A DNA stretch of 48,484 nt from an uncultured Pelagibacteraceae bacterium (GTDB lineage: Bacteria > Pseudomonadota > Alphaproteobacteria > Pelagibacterales > Pelagibacteraceae): assembly GCA_902592375.1 (NCBI GenBank), contig CACJEG010000007.1:1-48484 (forward strand), written 5' to 3'. Within the stretch, counting starts at the first letter, position 1. Each line of letters begins with the position of its first letter. Shown here piece after piece: positions 32,874 to 41,123 of this stretch. The notes beneath the pieces were generated by a model. It worked only from the letters and a program-made list of their open reading frames with translations. It was not told where the DNA came from and searched no databases. Position numbers and translations under genes: made by a program.

Positions 32874-33956
32874 ATGTCTCAAATTAAAATAGTAAATTTA
32901 CAAAAATCATTTGGTGATTTTACTGCAGTTAAAAATTCTAATTTAACGATTAATGATAAAGAGTTTTTTGTTTTACTTGGACCATCTGGTTGTGGAAAGA
33001 CTACAACACTTCGAATGATTGCTGGATTAGAATTACCTACATCTGGTGAGATATATCTCGGAGATGAAGAGGTTGGAATGTTAAGAGCATCAGAAAGAGA
33101 CATTGCTTTTGTTTTTCAATTATTTGCCCTATACCCACACATGAATGTAAGAAACAACTTATCATTTCCTCTCAAAATGCAGGGTTATAAAAAAAGTGAT
33201 ATCAAAAATCGAGTTGAAGAAGCAGCAAAACTTTTAAGAATTGATCACATTTTAAATTCTAACATTTCCTCTCTTTCGGGTGGAGATAGACAACGGGTAG
33301 CTTTAGGTAGAGCACTAGTTAGAAGACCAAAAGCATTTTTAATGGACGAGCCATTGGGAACTTTGGATGCTGAATTTAGAGAATTAATGTGTTTAGAATT
33401 AAAAAAACTACATTTAGATATTGGAGCAACTACAGTTTATGTAACTCATGATCAATTAGAAGCGATGTCATTAGCTGACCGAATTGCAGTTATGGACGGT
33501 GGTGAAATATTACAAGCTGATGAGCCTAATATTATTTACAATAAACCTAAAACTAAATTTGTAGCTTCATTTATAGGATCTCCAGGTATGAACTTTTTTG
33601 AAGTTAATGAAGGAATTTCTAAAGATCAATCATTTGTAAATATCGAAGGAGCTAAATTTGATATTCCCAAACAACTTGAGGAATCAAAAGGAAGTAAAAA
33701 TTTCTTTGGTATACGTCCAGAAAATTTGACTCTAAACAATAATGAAGGTCTCAAAGGTTCAGTTTTTGGAGTTGAGTATTTAGGGTCAAGAAAAATAATT
33801 ACAGTTAAAACAAGTTTAGGTGAAATTAAGGTTAAAACAGATATTTCTATTAATGTTAAATTGAATGAAAACGTGCAGGTTAAACCTCTAAATAATAATA
33901 TAATTATTTTTGACGGTCAGACAGACAAATCTTTAAACAGTGAGTTTATAAAATAA
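32874..33956 (+). CDS. ABC importer ATP-binding protein 1 (MalK/UgpC type, LSGGD signature)
   Basis: 360 residues. Walker A GPSGCGKTT (36-44), Q-loop FQLFALYP (81-88), signature LSGGD (134-138) with Asp in place of Gln, Walker B AFLMDEP (154-160), H-loop THD (191-193), then an OB-like C-terminal domain (IRPENL). Usual DAKLR is DAEFR. It is followed with 1-bp overlap by a second ATPase, so a heterodimer is expected. The altered signature might weaken one of the two ATP sites. Confidence 0.92.
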   Translation: MSQIKIVNLQKSFGDFTAVKNSNLTINDKEFFVLLGPSGCGKTTTLRMIAGLELPTSGEIYLGDEEVGMLRASERDIAFVFQLFALYPHMNVRNNLSFPLKMQGYKKSDIKNRVEEAAKLLRIDHILNSNISSLSGGDRQRVALGRALVRRPKAFLMDEPLGTLDAEFRELMCLELKKLHLDIGATTVYVTHDQLEAMSLADRIAVMDGGEILQADEPNIIYNKPKTKFVASFIGSPGMNFFEVNEGISKDQSFVNIEGAKFDIPKQLEESKGSKNFFGIRPENLTLNNNEGLKGSVFGVEYLGSRKIITVKTSLGEIKVKTDISINVKLNENVQVKPLNNNIIIFDGQTDKSLNSEFIK

Positions 33957-34963
33957 TGGCAAAAGTAGAATTAAAAAAATTATTTAAAACTTATAATAAA
34001 AAAATTAAAGCTTTGGAAGATATAAATCTTACAATTGAAGATGGTCAATTTTTTGTATTACTGGGTCCATCTGGTGCCGGAAAAACTACAACACTTAGAT
34101 GTATAGCCGGTTTAGAAAAAATTGATTCTGGAGATGTATTATTTGATGATGAAAATATAACTCATGATCAACCTGCCTCAAGAGATGTGTCTTTTGTTTT
34201 TCAACAATACTCTCTTTATCCTCATTATACTGTTTATGAAAATCTTGCTTTTCCTTTGAGGTCTCCAATGAGAAAACTTCCTGAAGAAGAAATTAAAAAT
34301 AAAGTAGAGAAAATTGCTGAAATGCTCAAAATTTCAAACAAATTAAAAAATAAAGCTACTGAACTTTCTGGTGGAGAAATGCAGAGGGTAGCTATCGGTA
34401 GAGCTCTGGTTCGTGAACCAAATATTTATTTGATGGATGAACCACTTTCCTCATTAGATGCCAAACTAAGAGAAACCCTTAGAGTTGAATTAAAAAATAT
34501 TCAACTAAATCTTAATGCAACTATTCTGTATGTTACACATGACCAGGCTGAAGCAACAACATTGGCAGATAAAATTGGCGTTTTAAAAGAAGGCAAAATT
34601 GTTCAAATTGGAACTCCTGAAGAAATTTATGAAAATCCAAATTCAATTTATGTATCTCAAAGATTAGGTTCACCAAAAATAAATATTTTACCTGGTTCTT
34701 TGTTTAAACTAAACAACACAGCAAAAATTGGGCTTAGACCAGAAAATATAGAATTAGGTAATGGACCATACGAAGGAAAAGTTATTTCTACAGAAAATTT
34801 AGGATCAGAGACTGTTGTGGCTATTAATTTTCAAGACAATGAAATATTAGCTTCAATTCAAGGTAGCTATAAATCATCAATAAATGAAAAGATTAATTTT
34901 GACATTAATACAAATAAAGTTTTAAAATTTGATAAAGGGGATCAAAGAATTTATGAGCGTTAA
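33956..34963 (+). CDS. ABC importer ATP-binding protein 2 (MalK/UgpC type, LSGGE signature)
   Basis: 335 residues. Walker A GPSGAGKTT (37-45), VFQQYSLYP Q-loop, signature LSGGE (137-141), Walker B IYLMDEP, H-loop THD. The C-terminal regulatory domain is shorter than in its partner. TAATG coupling to ATPase 1 and overlap with dhaL show one transcription unit. Two ATPase genes in one importer operon are also seen in rhizobial glycerol importers (GlpS/GlpT). Confidence 0.93.
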   Translation: MAKVELKKLFKTYNKKIKALEDINLTIEDGQFFVLLGPSGAGKTTTLRCIAGLEKIDSGDVLFDDENITHDQPASRDVSFVFQQYSLYPHYTVYENLAFPLRSPMRKLPEEEIKNKVEKIAEMLKISNKLKNKATELSGGEMQRVAIGRALVREPNIYLMDEPLSSLDAKLRETLRVELKNIQLNLNATILYVTHDQAEATTLADKIGVLKEGKIVQIGTPEEIYENPNSIYVSQRLGSPKINILPGSLFKLNNTAKIGLRPENIELGNGPYEGKVISTENLGSETVVAINFQDNEILASIQGSYKSSINEKINFDINTNKVLKFDKGDQRIYER

Positions 34964-35582
34964 TTTTTTAATTTCTCAAGCAAAAAATATTCAGATAGTC
35001 ATTAATGAAAATGCAGCAGAAATTGAAGCACTAGATCAAAATATTGGGGACGGAGATCATATATTTAATGTGCAAAGAGGTCTTAAGTTAGTAGTTGAGC
35101 TTGAAAATGATATTAAAAACTTACCTTTGCAAAAAGGTTTAAATATGATTGCTATGAAAGTCTTGTCAGGTATTGGTGGCTCTTCTGGAGCTTTGTTTGG
35201 AACTTTCTTTATGTCTATGGCTAAAACACCAGATCTAGATGGAAATATAGATTTTAACAAAGCATGTGAAATGGTTATAACAGGAATTAATGCAATGAAG
35301 GAAAGAGGAAAAGCGGATGTTGGAGAAAAAACAATGATGGATGTTTTAATTCCAGTATCAGAAAAACTTAATGAATTAAAAAGTGGCAATACGGATATGA
35401 ATGAAGGGTTAAGTGAGATAATAAAAATTGCCGAAGATAGAATGTTGGCAACAAAAGACATGCTTGCTACTAAAGGTAGAGCTTCATTTTTAGGAGAACG
35501 TGCGAAAGGTCATATAGATCCAGGGGCTCGTTCATCACAACTTATAATAGATACAATATGCAAATCACTAATTAATAAATAG
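34953..35582 (+). CDS. dhaL: dihydroxyacetone kinase-type subunit DhaL
   Basis: Nucleotide-binding subunit of the dihydroxyacetone kinase family. 209 residues from ATG 34953, which overlaps the ATPase stop codon by 11 bp. GGGG upstream acts as ribosome-binding site; the frame opens 24 bp earlier at a TTG that is less likely. The Mg-ADP/ATP-binding Asp residues are Asp28, Asp33 and Asp35 (LDQNIGDGDH). SGIGGSSGALFGTFF and GDPGA-like HIDPGARSS are family motifs. It is followed 8 bp later by dhaK. No DhaM phosphoryl donor is in the window, so ATP dependence is likely. Confidence 0.9.
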   Translation: MSVNFLISQAKNIQIVINENAAEIEALDQNIGDGDHIFNVQRGLKLVVELENDIKNLPLQKGLNMIAMKVLSGIGGSSGALFGTFFMSMAKTPDLDGNIDFNKACEMVITGINAMKERGKADVGEKTMMDVLIPVSEKLNELKSGNTDMNEGLSEIIKIAEDRMLATKDMLATKGRASFLGERAKGHIDPGARSSQLIIDTICKSLINK

Positions 35583-35590
35583 GAGGAAAT

Positions 35591-36583
35591 ATGAAAAAAT
35601 TTATAAACAATGTTGACGACTTTTTAAAAGAAAGTCTTAATGGATTTGGTAAAGCTCATAGTGATATAATCAGAGTAAATTTTGAGCCAAACTTCATTTC
35701 TAGAAAAACAAAAACTAAAGAAGGAAAAGTATCTTTAATTTCTGGTGGAGGGAGTGGACATGAACCAATGCACGGTGGTTTTGTTGGTCATGGAATGCTG
35801 GATGCAGCGTGTCCAGGTTTTGTTTTTTCAGCACCTACTCCAGATCAAATGCAAGCAGCTGCTGAAAATGTAGATAGCGGTGCTGGTGTTCTGTTCATAG
35901 TTAAAAATTATTCTGGTGATATTATGAATTTTCAAATGGGTGCTGAAATGTATTCAGGTAAAAATGATAATATCATTACTAATGACGATGTGGCTGTTGA
36001 AGACTCTACGTTCACAACTGGTAGAAGAGGTGTGGCTGCAACAGTTTTGGTCGAAAAGATTGTTGGATCACTAGCTGAGAGTGGAGGTTCGTTAGAAGAA
36101 TGTAAAAAACTTGGTGAAAAAGTAAACAAAAACTCTGGAACTATGGGTGTTGCTTTTACTAGTTGCACTGTACCTGCTGCAGGCAAACCAACTTTTGATA
36201 TTGGAAATGATGAAATGGAATTTGGAGTAGGTATACATGGTGAACCTGGAAGAAAGAGAGAGAAAATTCAACCATCAAAAACAATAGTCAATAATATGTT
36301 GGAAGCTATACTTGATGATTTAAAACCACAAAAAAATGAAAAGACGCTTCTATTTATAAATGGTATGGGCGGAACTCCTCTTACTGAATTATATTTAGTA
36401 TACGATGATGCTTGTGAAATTTTAAAATCCAAAGGAATTGAAATCACAAGAAGTTTAGTTGGTAATTATTGTACATCACTTGAAATGCAAGGAGCATCAA
36501 TAACACTCCTAAAATGTGATGAGGAAATTTTAAAAAATTGGGATGCACCTGTGCATACTGCAGCTATGCGATGGGGTATGTAA
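35591..36583 (+). CDS. dhaK: dihydroxyacetone kinase-type subunit DhaK
   Basis: Substrate-binding subunit; the ketose is held covalently on a His. 330 residues. SGGGSGHEPMHGGFVG (51-66) is the substrate loop, and GVGIHGEPG (212-220) holds the covalent His216. AGGAG... ribosome-binding AGGAGG sits 4 bp before the ATG. The pair with DhaL phosphorylates dihydroxyacetone, or in some relatives erythrulose, apulose or other short ketoses. Being in a polyol-importer operon, it probably acts on the ketose made from the imported compound; the particular ketose is not decided by sequence. Confidence 0.93.
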   Translation: MKKFINNVDDFLKESLNGFGKAHSDIIRVNFEPNFISRKTKTKEGKVSLISGGGSGHEPMHGGFVGHGMLDAACPGFVFSAPTPDQMQAAAENVDSGAGVLFIVKNYSGDIMNFQMGAEMYSGKNDNIITNDDVAVEDSTFTTGRRGVAATVLVEKIVGSLAESGGSLEECKKLGEKVNKNSGTMGVAFTSCTVPAAGKPTFDIGNDEMEFGVGIHGEPGRKREKIQPSKTIVNNMLEAILDDLKPQKNEKTLLFINGMGGTPLTELYLVYDDACEILKSKGIEITRSLVGNYCTSLEMQGASITLLKCDEEILKNWDAPVHTAAMRWGM

Positions 36584-36642
36584 AAAGTAATTTACATTTT
36601 TAATTAATTTTCGTATTAGAAAGACCTTATTCAAACTTAAAT

Positions 36643-37608
36643 ATGAGTAGTAAAAAAAAAATTTTAATTATTCAGCCTATTCACTCCGCTGGCATAAAAT
36701 TATTAGAAGGTAATTCTGATTATGAATTTGAAATAGTAGATAATACAGATAACGAATTTTTAAAATCTAAGATAAAAGATTGTGATGGTATTTCTATAAG
36801 GACTGCAAAACTTACTGGTGAAGTGATAGAAGGTTCAACTAAATTAAAAATTATTTCAAGACATGGTGTTGGTTATGACAATATAGACTTAGAGAGCACC
36901 AAAAAAAATAATATCACTCTTGCGATCACAGCAACTGCAAATGCAGTAGCAGTAGCTGAACATGTAATGTTTATGCTGCTAAATATTTCAAAAAAAGGGA
37001 ATATGTATGATGAAACAGTTAAAAGTGGCAAATTCAATGATCGAAATAAATTACCCAAAACAGTTGAATTGTGGAGTAAAAATATATTGATTGCTGGTTT
37101 TGGTCGTATTGGACAAGCTTTAATAAAAAGATGTCATGGATTTGAAATGAAAGTTTTCGTCTATGATCCATTTGTATCAAAAGAAATAATTGAAAAACAC
37201 GGTGGCATAAAAGTAGATAGTTTAGAAGATGCCACTAAAAGCATGGATGCTATATCCCTTCATGTGCCACTTAATGAAAAAACTAAGAATATTATCAATT
37301 ATGATTTACTAAAAAATATGAAAAAAAATTGCATTATAATCAATGCTTCAAGAGGTGGAGTTATAAATGAAATTGATCTAGATAAAGCTTTAAATGAAAA
37401 TTTAATTCTTGGAGCTGGTTTAGATGTTTTTGAAATTGAACCACCTGATCCAAATAATCCTTTACTTAAAAATAATAAAGTTTTTTTAAGTCCACACACT
37501 GCTGCGTTCACTGAGGAATGTATGACAAGGATGGGAAAAGAAACAATTCAAAATATCATTGATTTTTTTAATGAAAAGCTGGAAAAATCAAAAACTGTTA
37601 GATTATAG
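36643..37608 (+). CDS. D-3-phosphoglycerate dehydrogenase-like 2-hydroxyacid dehydrogenase
   Basis: 321 residues. IAGFGRIGQ (150-158) binds NAD; catalytic Arg237 (NASRGGV), Glu266 (FEIEPPDP) and His285 (SPHTAA) are intact. The protein lacks the C-terminal ACT domain of long SerA enzymes. RHGVGYDNID is typical of SerA-like enzymes, but the short form and setting favour a catabolic hydroxyacid. It follows dhaK after 59 bp, probably in the same unit. It ends 13 bp before the convergent iolE. Confidence 0.88.
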   Translation: MSSKKKILIIQPIHSAGIKLLEGNSDYEFEIVDNTDNEFLKSKIKDCDGISIRTAKLTGEVIEGSTKLKIISRHGVGYDNIDLESTKKNNITLAITATANAVAVAEHVMFMLLNISKKGNMYDETVKSGKFNDRNKLPKTVELWSKNILIAGFGRIGQALIKRCHGFEMKVFVYDPFVSKEIIEKHGGIKVDSLEDATKSMDAISLHVPLNEKTKNIINYDLLKNMKKNCIIINASRGGVINEIDLDKALNENLILGAGLDVFEIEPPDPNNPLLKNNKVFLSPHTAAFTEECMTRMGKETIQNIIDFFNEKLEKSKTVRL

Positions 37609-37621
37609 AATATAAAAATTA

Positions 37622-38524
37622 TTATTTTTTATAAATATTAACTCCACTCTTACTCAGGGTAGCTGTCAGATAATTATAACCAATTTTTGCGTATTCAAAT
37701 GGATTAGCTTTGGCAGGATCTTGTTCTGCTTCGACAACTAGCCACCCTGAATAATTATTTTTTTTTAGAATGTCAAATAAAGGCTTATAATCGATGCACC
37801 CATCACCTGGAACTGTGAAAGCTCCCTCTAAAAAAGCTTCTCTAAAGCTAAAATCTTCTTTTAAAGATTTCTCTAATATATTTTTTCTTATATCTTTACA
37901 ATGAATATGAATTACTCTTTCACCAAAATTTTTTAGAATTTCTAACGAATTTCCTTGTGCAAATAGCATATGACCAGTGTCCAAAGTCAATTTAACAGTA
38001 TCATCAGTATTTTCTAACAACCTTACTGTATCATCTTGACTTTCTATAACTGTACCCATGTGGTGATGGAAAGCAAGTGGCATTCCTTCGTCCTGAAGAT
38101 ATTTTCCCATTTCTGAAATTTTTTCATAATATTTCTTTGACTCTTCTAAATTCATTTTTGGCCTTGTGGACAATTTTTTATTTGGATCTCCTTGAATTGA
38201 ACCAGATACTTCTGCAAAAACTATACAGGGTGAATTACAATCTTTAAATAATTTTAATTGAGCTTGAATTATAGATTTTTCTTCATCTACTGTATTTGTT
38301 CGTAAATTTGCTCCATACCATCCAGAACAAAGGTTTAAATTAAATTTGTTTAAAATCGGAATTAACTCCTCGGATGTTTTAGGAAATTTTCCTCCAGACT
38401 CTATTCCTATAAATCCTGCTTGTCTCGCTTCAGATAGACATTGTTCTAATGGTGTTTCACCTCCAAGTTCAGGCATATCATCATTACTCCAGGCTATTGG
38501 TGCAACTCCTAATTTTACAGTCAT
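37622..38524 (-). CDS. iolE: inosose dehydratase-like sugar isomerase (IolE)
   Basis: 300 residues. IAWSNDDMPELGGETPLEQC (9-28) and ARQAGFIGIESGGKFPK are strongly IolE-like. The TIM-barrel metal site is suggested by AFHHHMGTVIES, TLDTGHML, HIHCKDI and VVEAEQD. IolE dehydrates 2-keto-myo-inositol to the trihydroxycyclohexanedione, which IolD (19.6 kb) opens. It diverges from iolG; the two probably share the 140-bp promoter region. Confidence 0.88.
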   Translation of the reverse strand: MTVKLGVAPIAWSNDDMPELGGETPLEQCLSEARQAGFIGIESGGKFPKTSEELIPILNKFNLNLCSGWYGANLRTNTVDEEKSIIQAQLKLFKDCNSPCIVFAEVSGSIQGDPNKKLSTRPKMNLEESKKYYEKISEMGKYLQDEGMPLAFHHHMGTVIESQDDTVRLLENTDDTVKLTLDTGHMLFAQGNSLEILKNFGERVIHIHCKDIRKNILEKSLKEDFSFREAFLEGAFTVPGDGCIDYKPLFDILKKNNYSGWLVVEAEQDPAKANPFEYAKIGYNYLTATLSKSGVNIYKK

Positions 38525-38663
38525 AACTTTATTAATTTTTTTTATTAATATTTATTCATAGAATATGGTTTAATTGGCATCAAGAATTTTTTATTTTTTA
38601 ATAGTACATTGTTTATTTCCAAAATGTACCTTGATTTTAATTTTAATTCTGTTCTATTTTGTT
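38525..38663. promoter_or_regulatory. iolE-iolG divergent promoter region with inverted repeat
   Basis: 139 bp, mostly A/T. It holds an inverted repeat GTACATT-(12 nt)-AATGTAC (38604-38629), directly followed by CTTGAT, whose complement ATCAAG lies at 38579-38584. A GTACATTT/AAATGTAC repeat also occurs at tctB (9273-9297). It may bind a regulator of inositol genes. Confidence 0.42.
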
Positions 38664-39665
38664 ATGCTAAATTTTTCTCTAATAGGTGCAGGTAGAATTG
38701 GAAAGATGCACGCGAAAATTATAAAAGCACACCCAAAATCTAACTTAAAATATGTTTTTGATGTTAATTCTAAATTAGCAAATGATGTAGTTAAATTAAC
38801 TGGCTGTGCAAAAGCTAAATCCCCAGACCAAGCTATCAATTCAAAAACTGTAGATGCGGTTTTAATAGCTTCGGCTACTCCAACTCACACAAAATATATT
38901 ACATTGGCAGCTAAAGCAGGAAAAGCGATATTTTGTGAAAAACCAATAGATTTAAATATAAATAAAGTTAACGCATGTCAGAGAGATATTCAAAATTTCA
39001 AAGTACCAATTCAGATTGGATTTAATAGAAGATTTGATTTGAGTCACTTAAAAGCTCAGAAAGCTAGAGCCAATAAAGAAATAGGTGAACTGGAAATGAT
39101 TGTCATTACAAGTCGTGATCCTAAACCTCCAGGAATAGATTATTTAAAAGCTGCAGGAGGATTTTTTAGAGATACCACAATACATGATTTTGATTTAACG
39201 AGGTTTATATTAGGAAACGACCCTGTTGTACAAATTTCTGCATTTGGTGGAGCACTTTTTGATAAAAATGCAAAAAAACTTAAAGATCAAGATACTGCTA
39301 TGTTTATTTTAAAATCAAAAAAAGGTGTTTTGATACATATTAATAATTCAAGAAGAGCTGTTTATGGATACGATCAAAGGGTTGAGGTGTTTGGAAGTAA
39401 GGGAATGATAATATCAAACAATCAAGTTCCAAATTCTGTCGAGAGATTTACAAGTAAATCAACTAATACTAAGGACACTATACACTTCTTCTTTATTGAA
39501 AGATATGAACAAGCTTATAAAGATCAATTTAATGAATTTGTAAAATGTGTAATAAAAAAAACTACTCCCAAGGTAACCTTTGAAGATGGAAAAAATGCTT
39601 TAATAATTGCAAACGCCGCATACAAATCACTAAAAAGTGGTAAGGTTATAAAAGTCAAATTTTAG
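38664..39665 (+). CDS. iolG: inositol 2-dehydrogenase (IolG-like, Gfo/Idh/MocA)
   Basis: Oxidises myo-inositol to 2-keto-myo-inositol with NAD. 333 residues from ATG 38664; the frame opens earlier at 38574 but the extra 30 residues are hydrophobic and not family-like. GAGRIG (8-13), CEKPID (91-96, Lys93), FNRRFD (120-125) and GGFFRDTTIHDFDL (165-178, Asp170 and His174) match IolG, as do NNSRRAVYGYDQRVEVFGSKG. With iolE it makes the first two inositol steps. It is followed directly by an aldo/keto reductase. Confidence 0.92.
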   Translation: MLNFSLIGAGRIGKMHAKIIKAHPKSNLKYVFDVNSKLANDVVKLTGCAKAKSPDQAINSKTVDAVLIASATPTHTKYITLAAKAGKAIFCEKPIDLNINKVNACQRDIQNFKVPIQIGFNRRFDLSHLKAQKARANKEIGELEMIVITSRDPKPPGIDYLKAAGGFFRDTTIHDFDLTRFILGNDPVVQISAFGGALFDKNAKKLKDQDTAMFILKSKKGVLIHINNSRRAVYGYDQRVEVFGSKGMIISNNQVPNSVERFTSKSTNTKDTIHFFFIERYEQAYKDQFNEFVKCVIKKTTPKVTFEDGKNALIIANAAYKSLKSGKVIKVKF

Positions 39666-40643
39666 ATGAAAAATTTATTACTAAAAAAAAATAAAATAAA
39701 AAATACTGGCGTTGAAATAACTGAATTAAGTTTTGGTACATCTTCACTAGGTAGCATGCCAGATACGTATGGATATGAAGTTCCAGAAGAAAGAGCTCTA
39801 GAGACACTTGATAGGTTTTTTAAAGGACCAGTTAATATGCTTGATACATCAAGAAACTACGCAATGGGAGAAAGTGAAAAAAGAATTGGAAAAGCAATTA
39901 AAAAAATTGGAGCTTGGCCAAAAAATTTTGTTTTATCTACTAAAGTTGATAGAAATATGGAAACACTCGTTCTAGATAAAAGACGTACAAGGGAGTCTAT
40001 TGAAGAAAGTTTAAAAACTTTATCAGTAGATTCAGTAGATATACTTTTTCTACATGATCCAGAATATGTAAAAGATATTAATGATATTACAAAAAAAGAC
40101 GGTGCTATTGACGAACTTTTCAAAATAAAAGAGGAGGGATTAGCAAAAGCGATAGGTCTAGCCATGGGTAAAATAGACATTATGTTTCCAATGCTTAAAA
40201 ATTGGGATTTTGATGTTCTGATAAATCATAACAGATTTACTTTGCTAAATAGAGAAGCTAATGAAATGTATGATTATGCTCATGATAAAAATATAGCTAT
40301 AATTAATGCAGCTCCATATGCTGGTGGAGTTCTTGCAAAGGGACCTAATAATTTTAAAAGGATAACTTATCAAAATGTCTCTGAGGAAAAATTAGAACCT
40401 GCTAGAAAAATTGAAAAAATTTGTAAAAATTACAATATCGATATTGGTGCTGCAGCCTTACAATTTTCGATCAAAGATAAAAGAATTACGTCAACTCTCT
40501 GTGGAGTTACAAGTGTGCAAAGTATCGAAAAAAATCTTGAATGGGCAAGCATTGAGATACCGCAAGAATGCTGGGATGAAATTTTAAAATTACCTTTTTC
40601 AAGTAAAGACCCTGAATCTGATAGGGTTTATACGCCAGGATAA
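39666..40643 (+). CDS. aldo/keto reductase (D-threo-aldose 1-dehydrogenase-like)
   Basis: 325 residues. The catalytic tetrad is visible: Asp60 (NMLDTS), Tyr65 (RNYAMGESE), Lys93 (STKVD) and His130 (FLHDPE). The N-terminal LSFGTSSLGSM and the C-terminal TSTLCGVTSVQSIEKNL are typical of fucose/threo-aldose dehydrogenases and pyridoxal 4-dehydrogenase. Its ATG abuts the iolG stop codon, so it is coupled to inositol oxidation, perhaps acting on another inositol isomer or a related sugar. Confidence 0.88.
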   Translation: MKNLLLKKNKIKNTGVEITELSFGTSSLGSMPDTYGYEVPEERALETLDRFFKGPVNMLDTSRNYAMGESEKRIGKAIKKIGAWPKNFVLSTKVDRNMETLVLDKRRTRESIEESLKTLSVDSVDILFLHDPEYVKDINDITKKDGAIDELFKIKEEGLAKAIGLAMGKIDIMFPMLKNWDFDVLINHNRFTLLNREANEMYDYAHDKNIAIINAAPYAGGVLAKGPNNFKRITYQNVSEEKLEPARKIEKICKNYNIDIGAAALQFSIKDKRITSTLCGVTSVQSIEKNLEWASIEIPQECWDEILKLPFSSKDPESDRVYTPG

Positions 40644-40734
40644 TAAATTAAATTTTTAATTTAGACTTTTACAAAAAATTTATTTATTTTTTGTGTGATG
40701 TAATTTAAATTATATTCTTAAAAAGGAGGTATTA
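40644..40734 (+). promoter_or_regulatory. promoter region upstream of the GYD gene
   Basis: 91 bp with an A/T-only inverted repeat TAAATTAA-ATTT-TTAATTTA-like near its start (not a proper terminator) and a very strong ribosome-binding site AAAAAGGAGGT just before the ATG at 40735. Confidence 0.4.
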
Positions 40735-41061
40735 ATGGCTAAATTTATAGTAATGGGAAATTATACAGCTCAAGCTTTTAAAGGATTTATAGGCAATCCG
40801 GACCAAGACAGAGCAGCAGCAGCCACTGCATTATCAGAGGCAGTAGGAGGAAAGATGGAATCATTCATGATCACAAGAGGAGCTTATGATTTTGTAGGAG
40901 TTGTGAGTGGTAGTATTGGATTTGAAGGTGCAGCAGCAGTTAAGCTAGCAGTTGAAGCTTCTGGAGCTATAACAAATTTTACCATATTAGAGGAAATGGA
41001 TATGGGTAAAGCTGCCGGCATGGCATCAAAAGCTATGGCTAATTATAAACCAGCAGGTTAA
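40735..41061 (+). CDS. GYD-domain protein
   Basis: 108 residues. FIVMGNYTAQAFKGF (4-18), ALSEAVGGKMESFMITRGAYDFVGVV and GAITNFTILEEMDM fit the GYD domain (named for its Gly-Tyr-Asp; here GAYD). The domain is a small ferredoxin-like fold of unknown role, sometimes near oxidoreductase genes. It is rich in Ala and Gly and has a near-perfect Shine-Dalgarno sequence, so it is probably well expressed. It lies 62 bp before moaA, separated by a hairpin. It may be an independent gene rather than part of the Moco operon. Confidence 0.8.
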   Translation: MAKFIVMGNYTAQAFKGFIGNPDQDRAAAATALSEAVGGKMESFMITRGAYDFVGVVSGSIGFEGAAAVKLAVEASGAITNFTILEEMDMGKAAGMASKAMANYKPAG

Positions 41062-41070
41062 AGCTAGATT

Positions 41071-41123
41071 TTAAGTTAATTCTATCATGATTAATTTTAT
41101 TAATTATGATAGCTTTAACTTAA
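41071..41123 (+). promoter_or_regulatory. 24-bp imperfect hairpin filling the GYD-moaA gap
   Basis: The arms 41071-41094 and 41100-41123 pair over 24 bp with two mismatched pairs and one G-T wobble, around a 5-nt loop. It ends at the moaA start codon (41124). It has few G-C pairs and no U tract, so it is not a classical terminator. It could mask the moaA start or serve as an operator. Confidence 0.55.

Noticed and set aside
29466..34963. Assignment as the rhizobial glycerol importer GlpSTPQUV
   Set aside because: The plan is similar, but the binding protein is shorter than I recall for GlpV and the small protein does not look like GlpU, so specificity for glycerol is not supported.
36584..36642. 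Possible promoter or terminator between dhaK and the 2-hydroxyacid dehydrogenase gene
   Set aside because: 59 bp of AT-rich sequence without hairpin or recognisable hexamers; nothing definite is seen.
38574..38663. 30-residue hydrophobic N-terminal extension of IolG
   Set aside because: IolG is cytosolic and begins just before GAGRIG; the extension lies in the promoter region.
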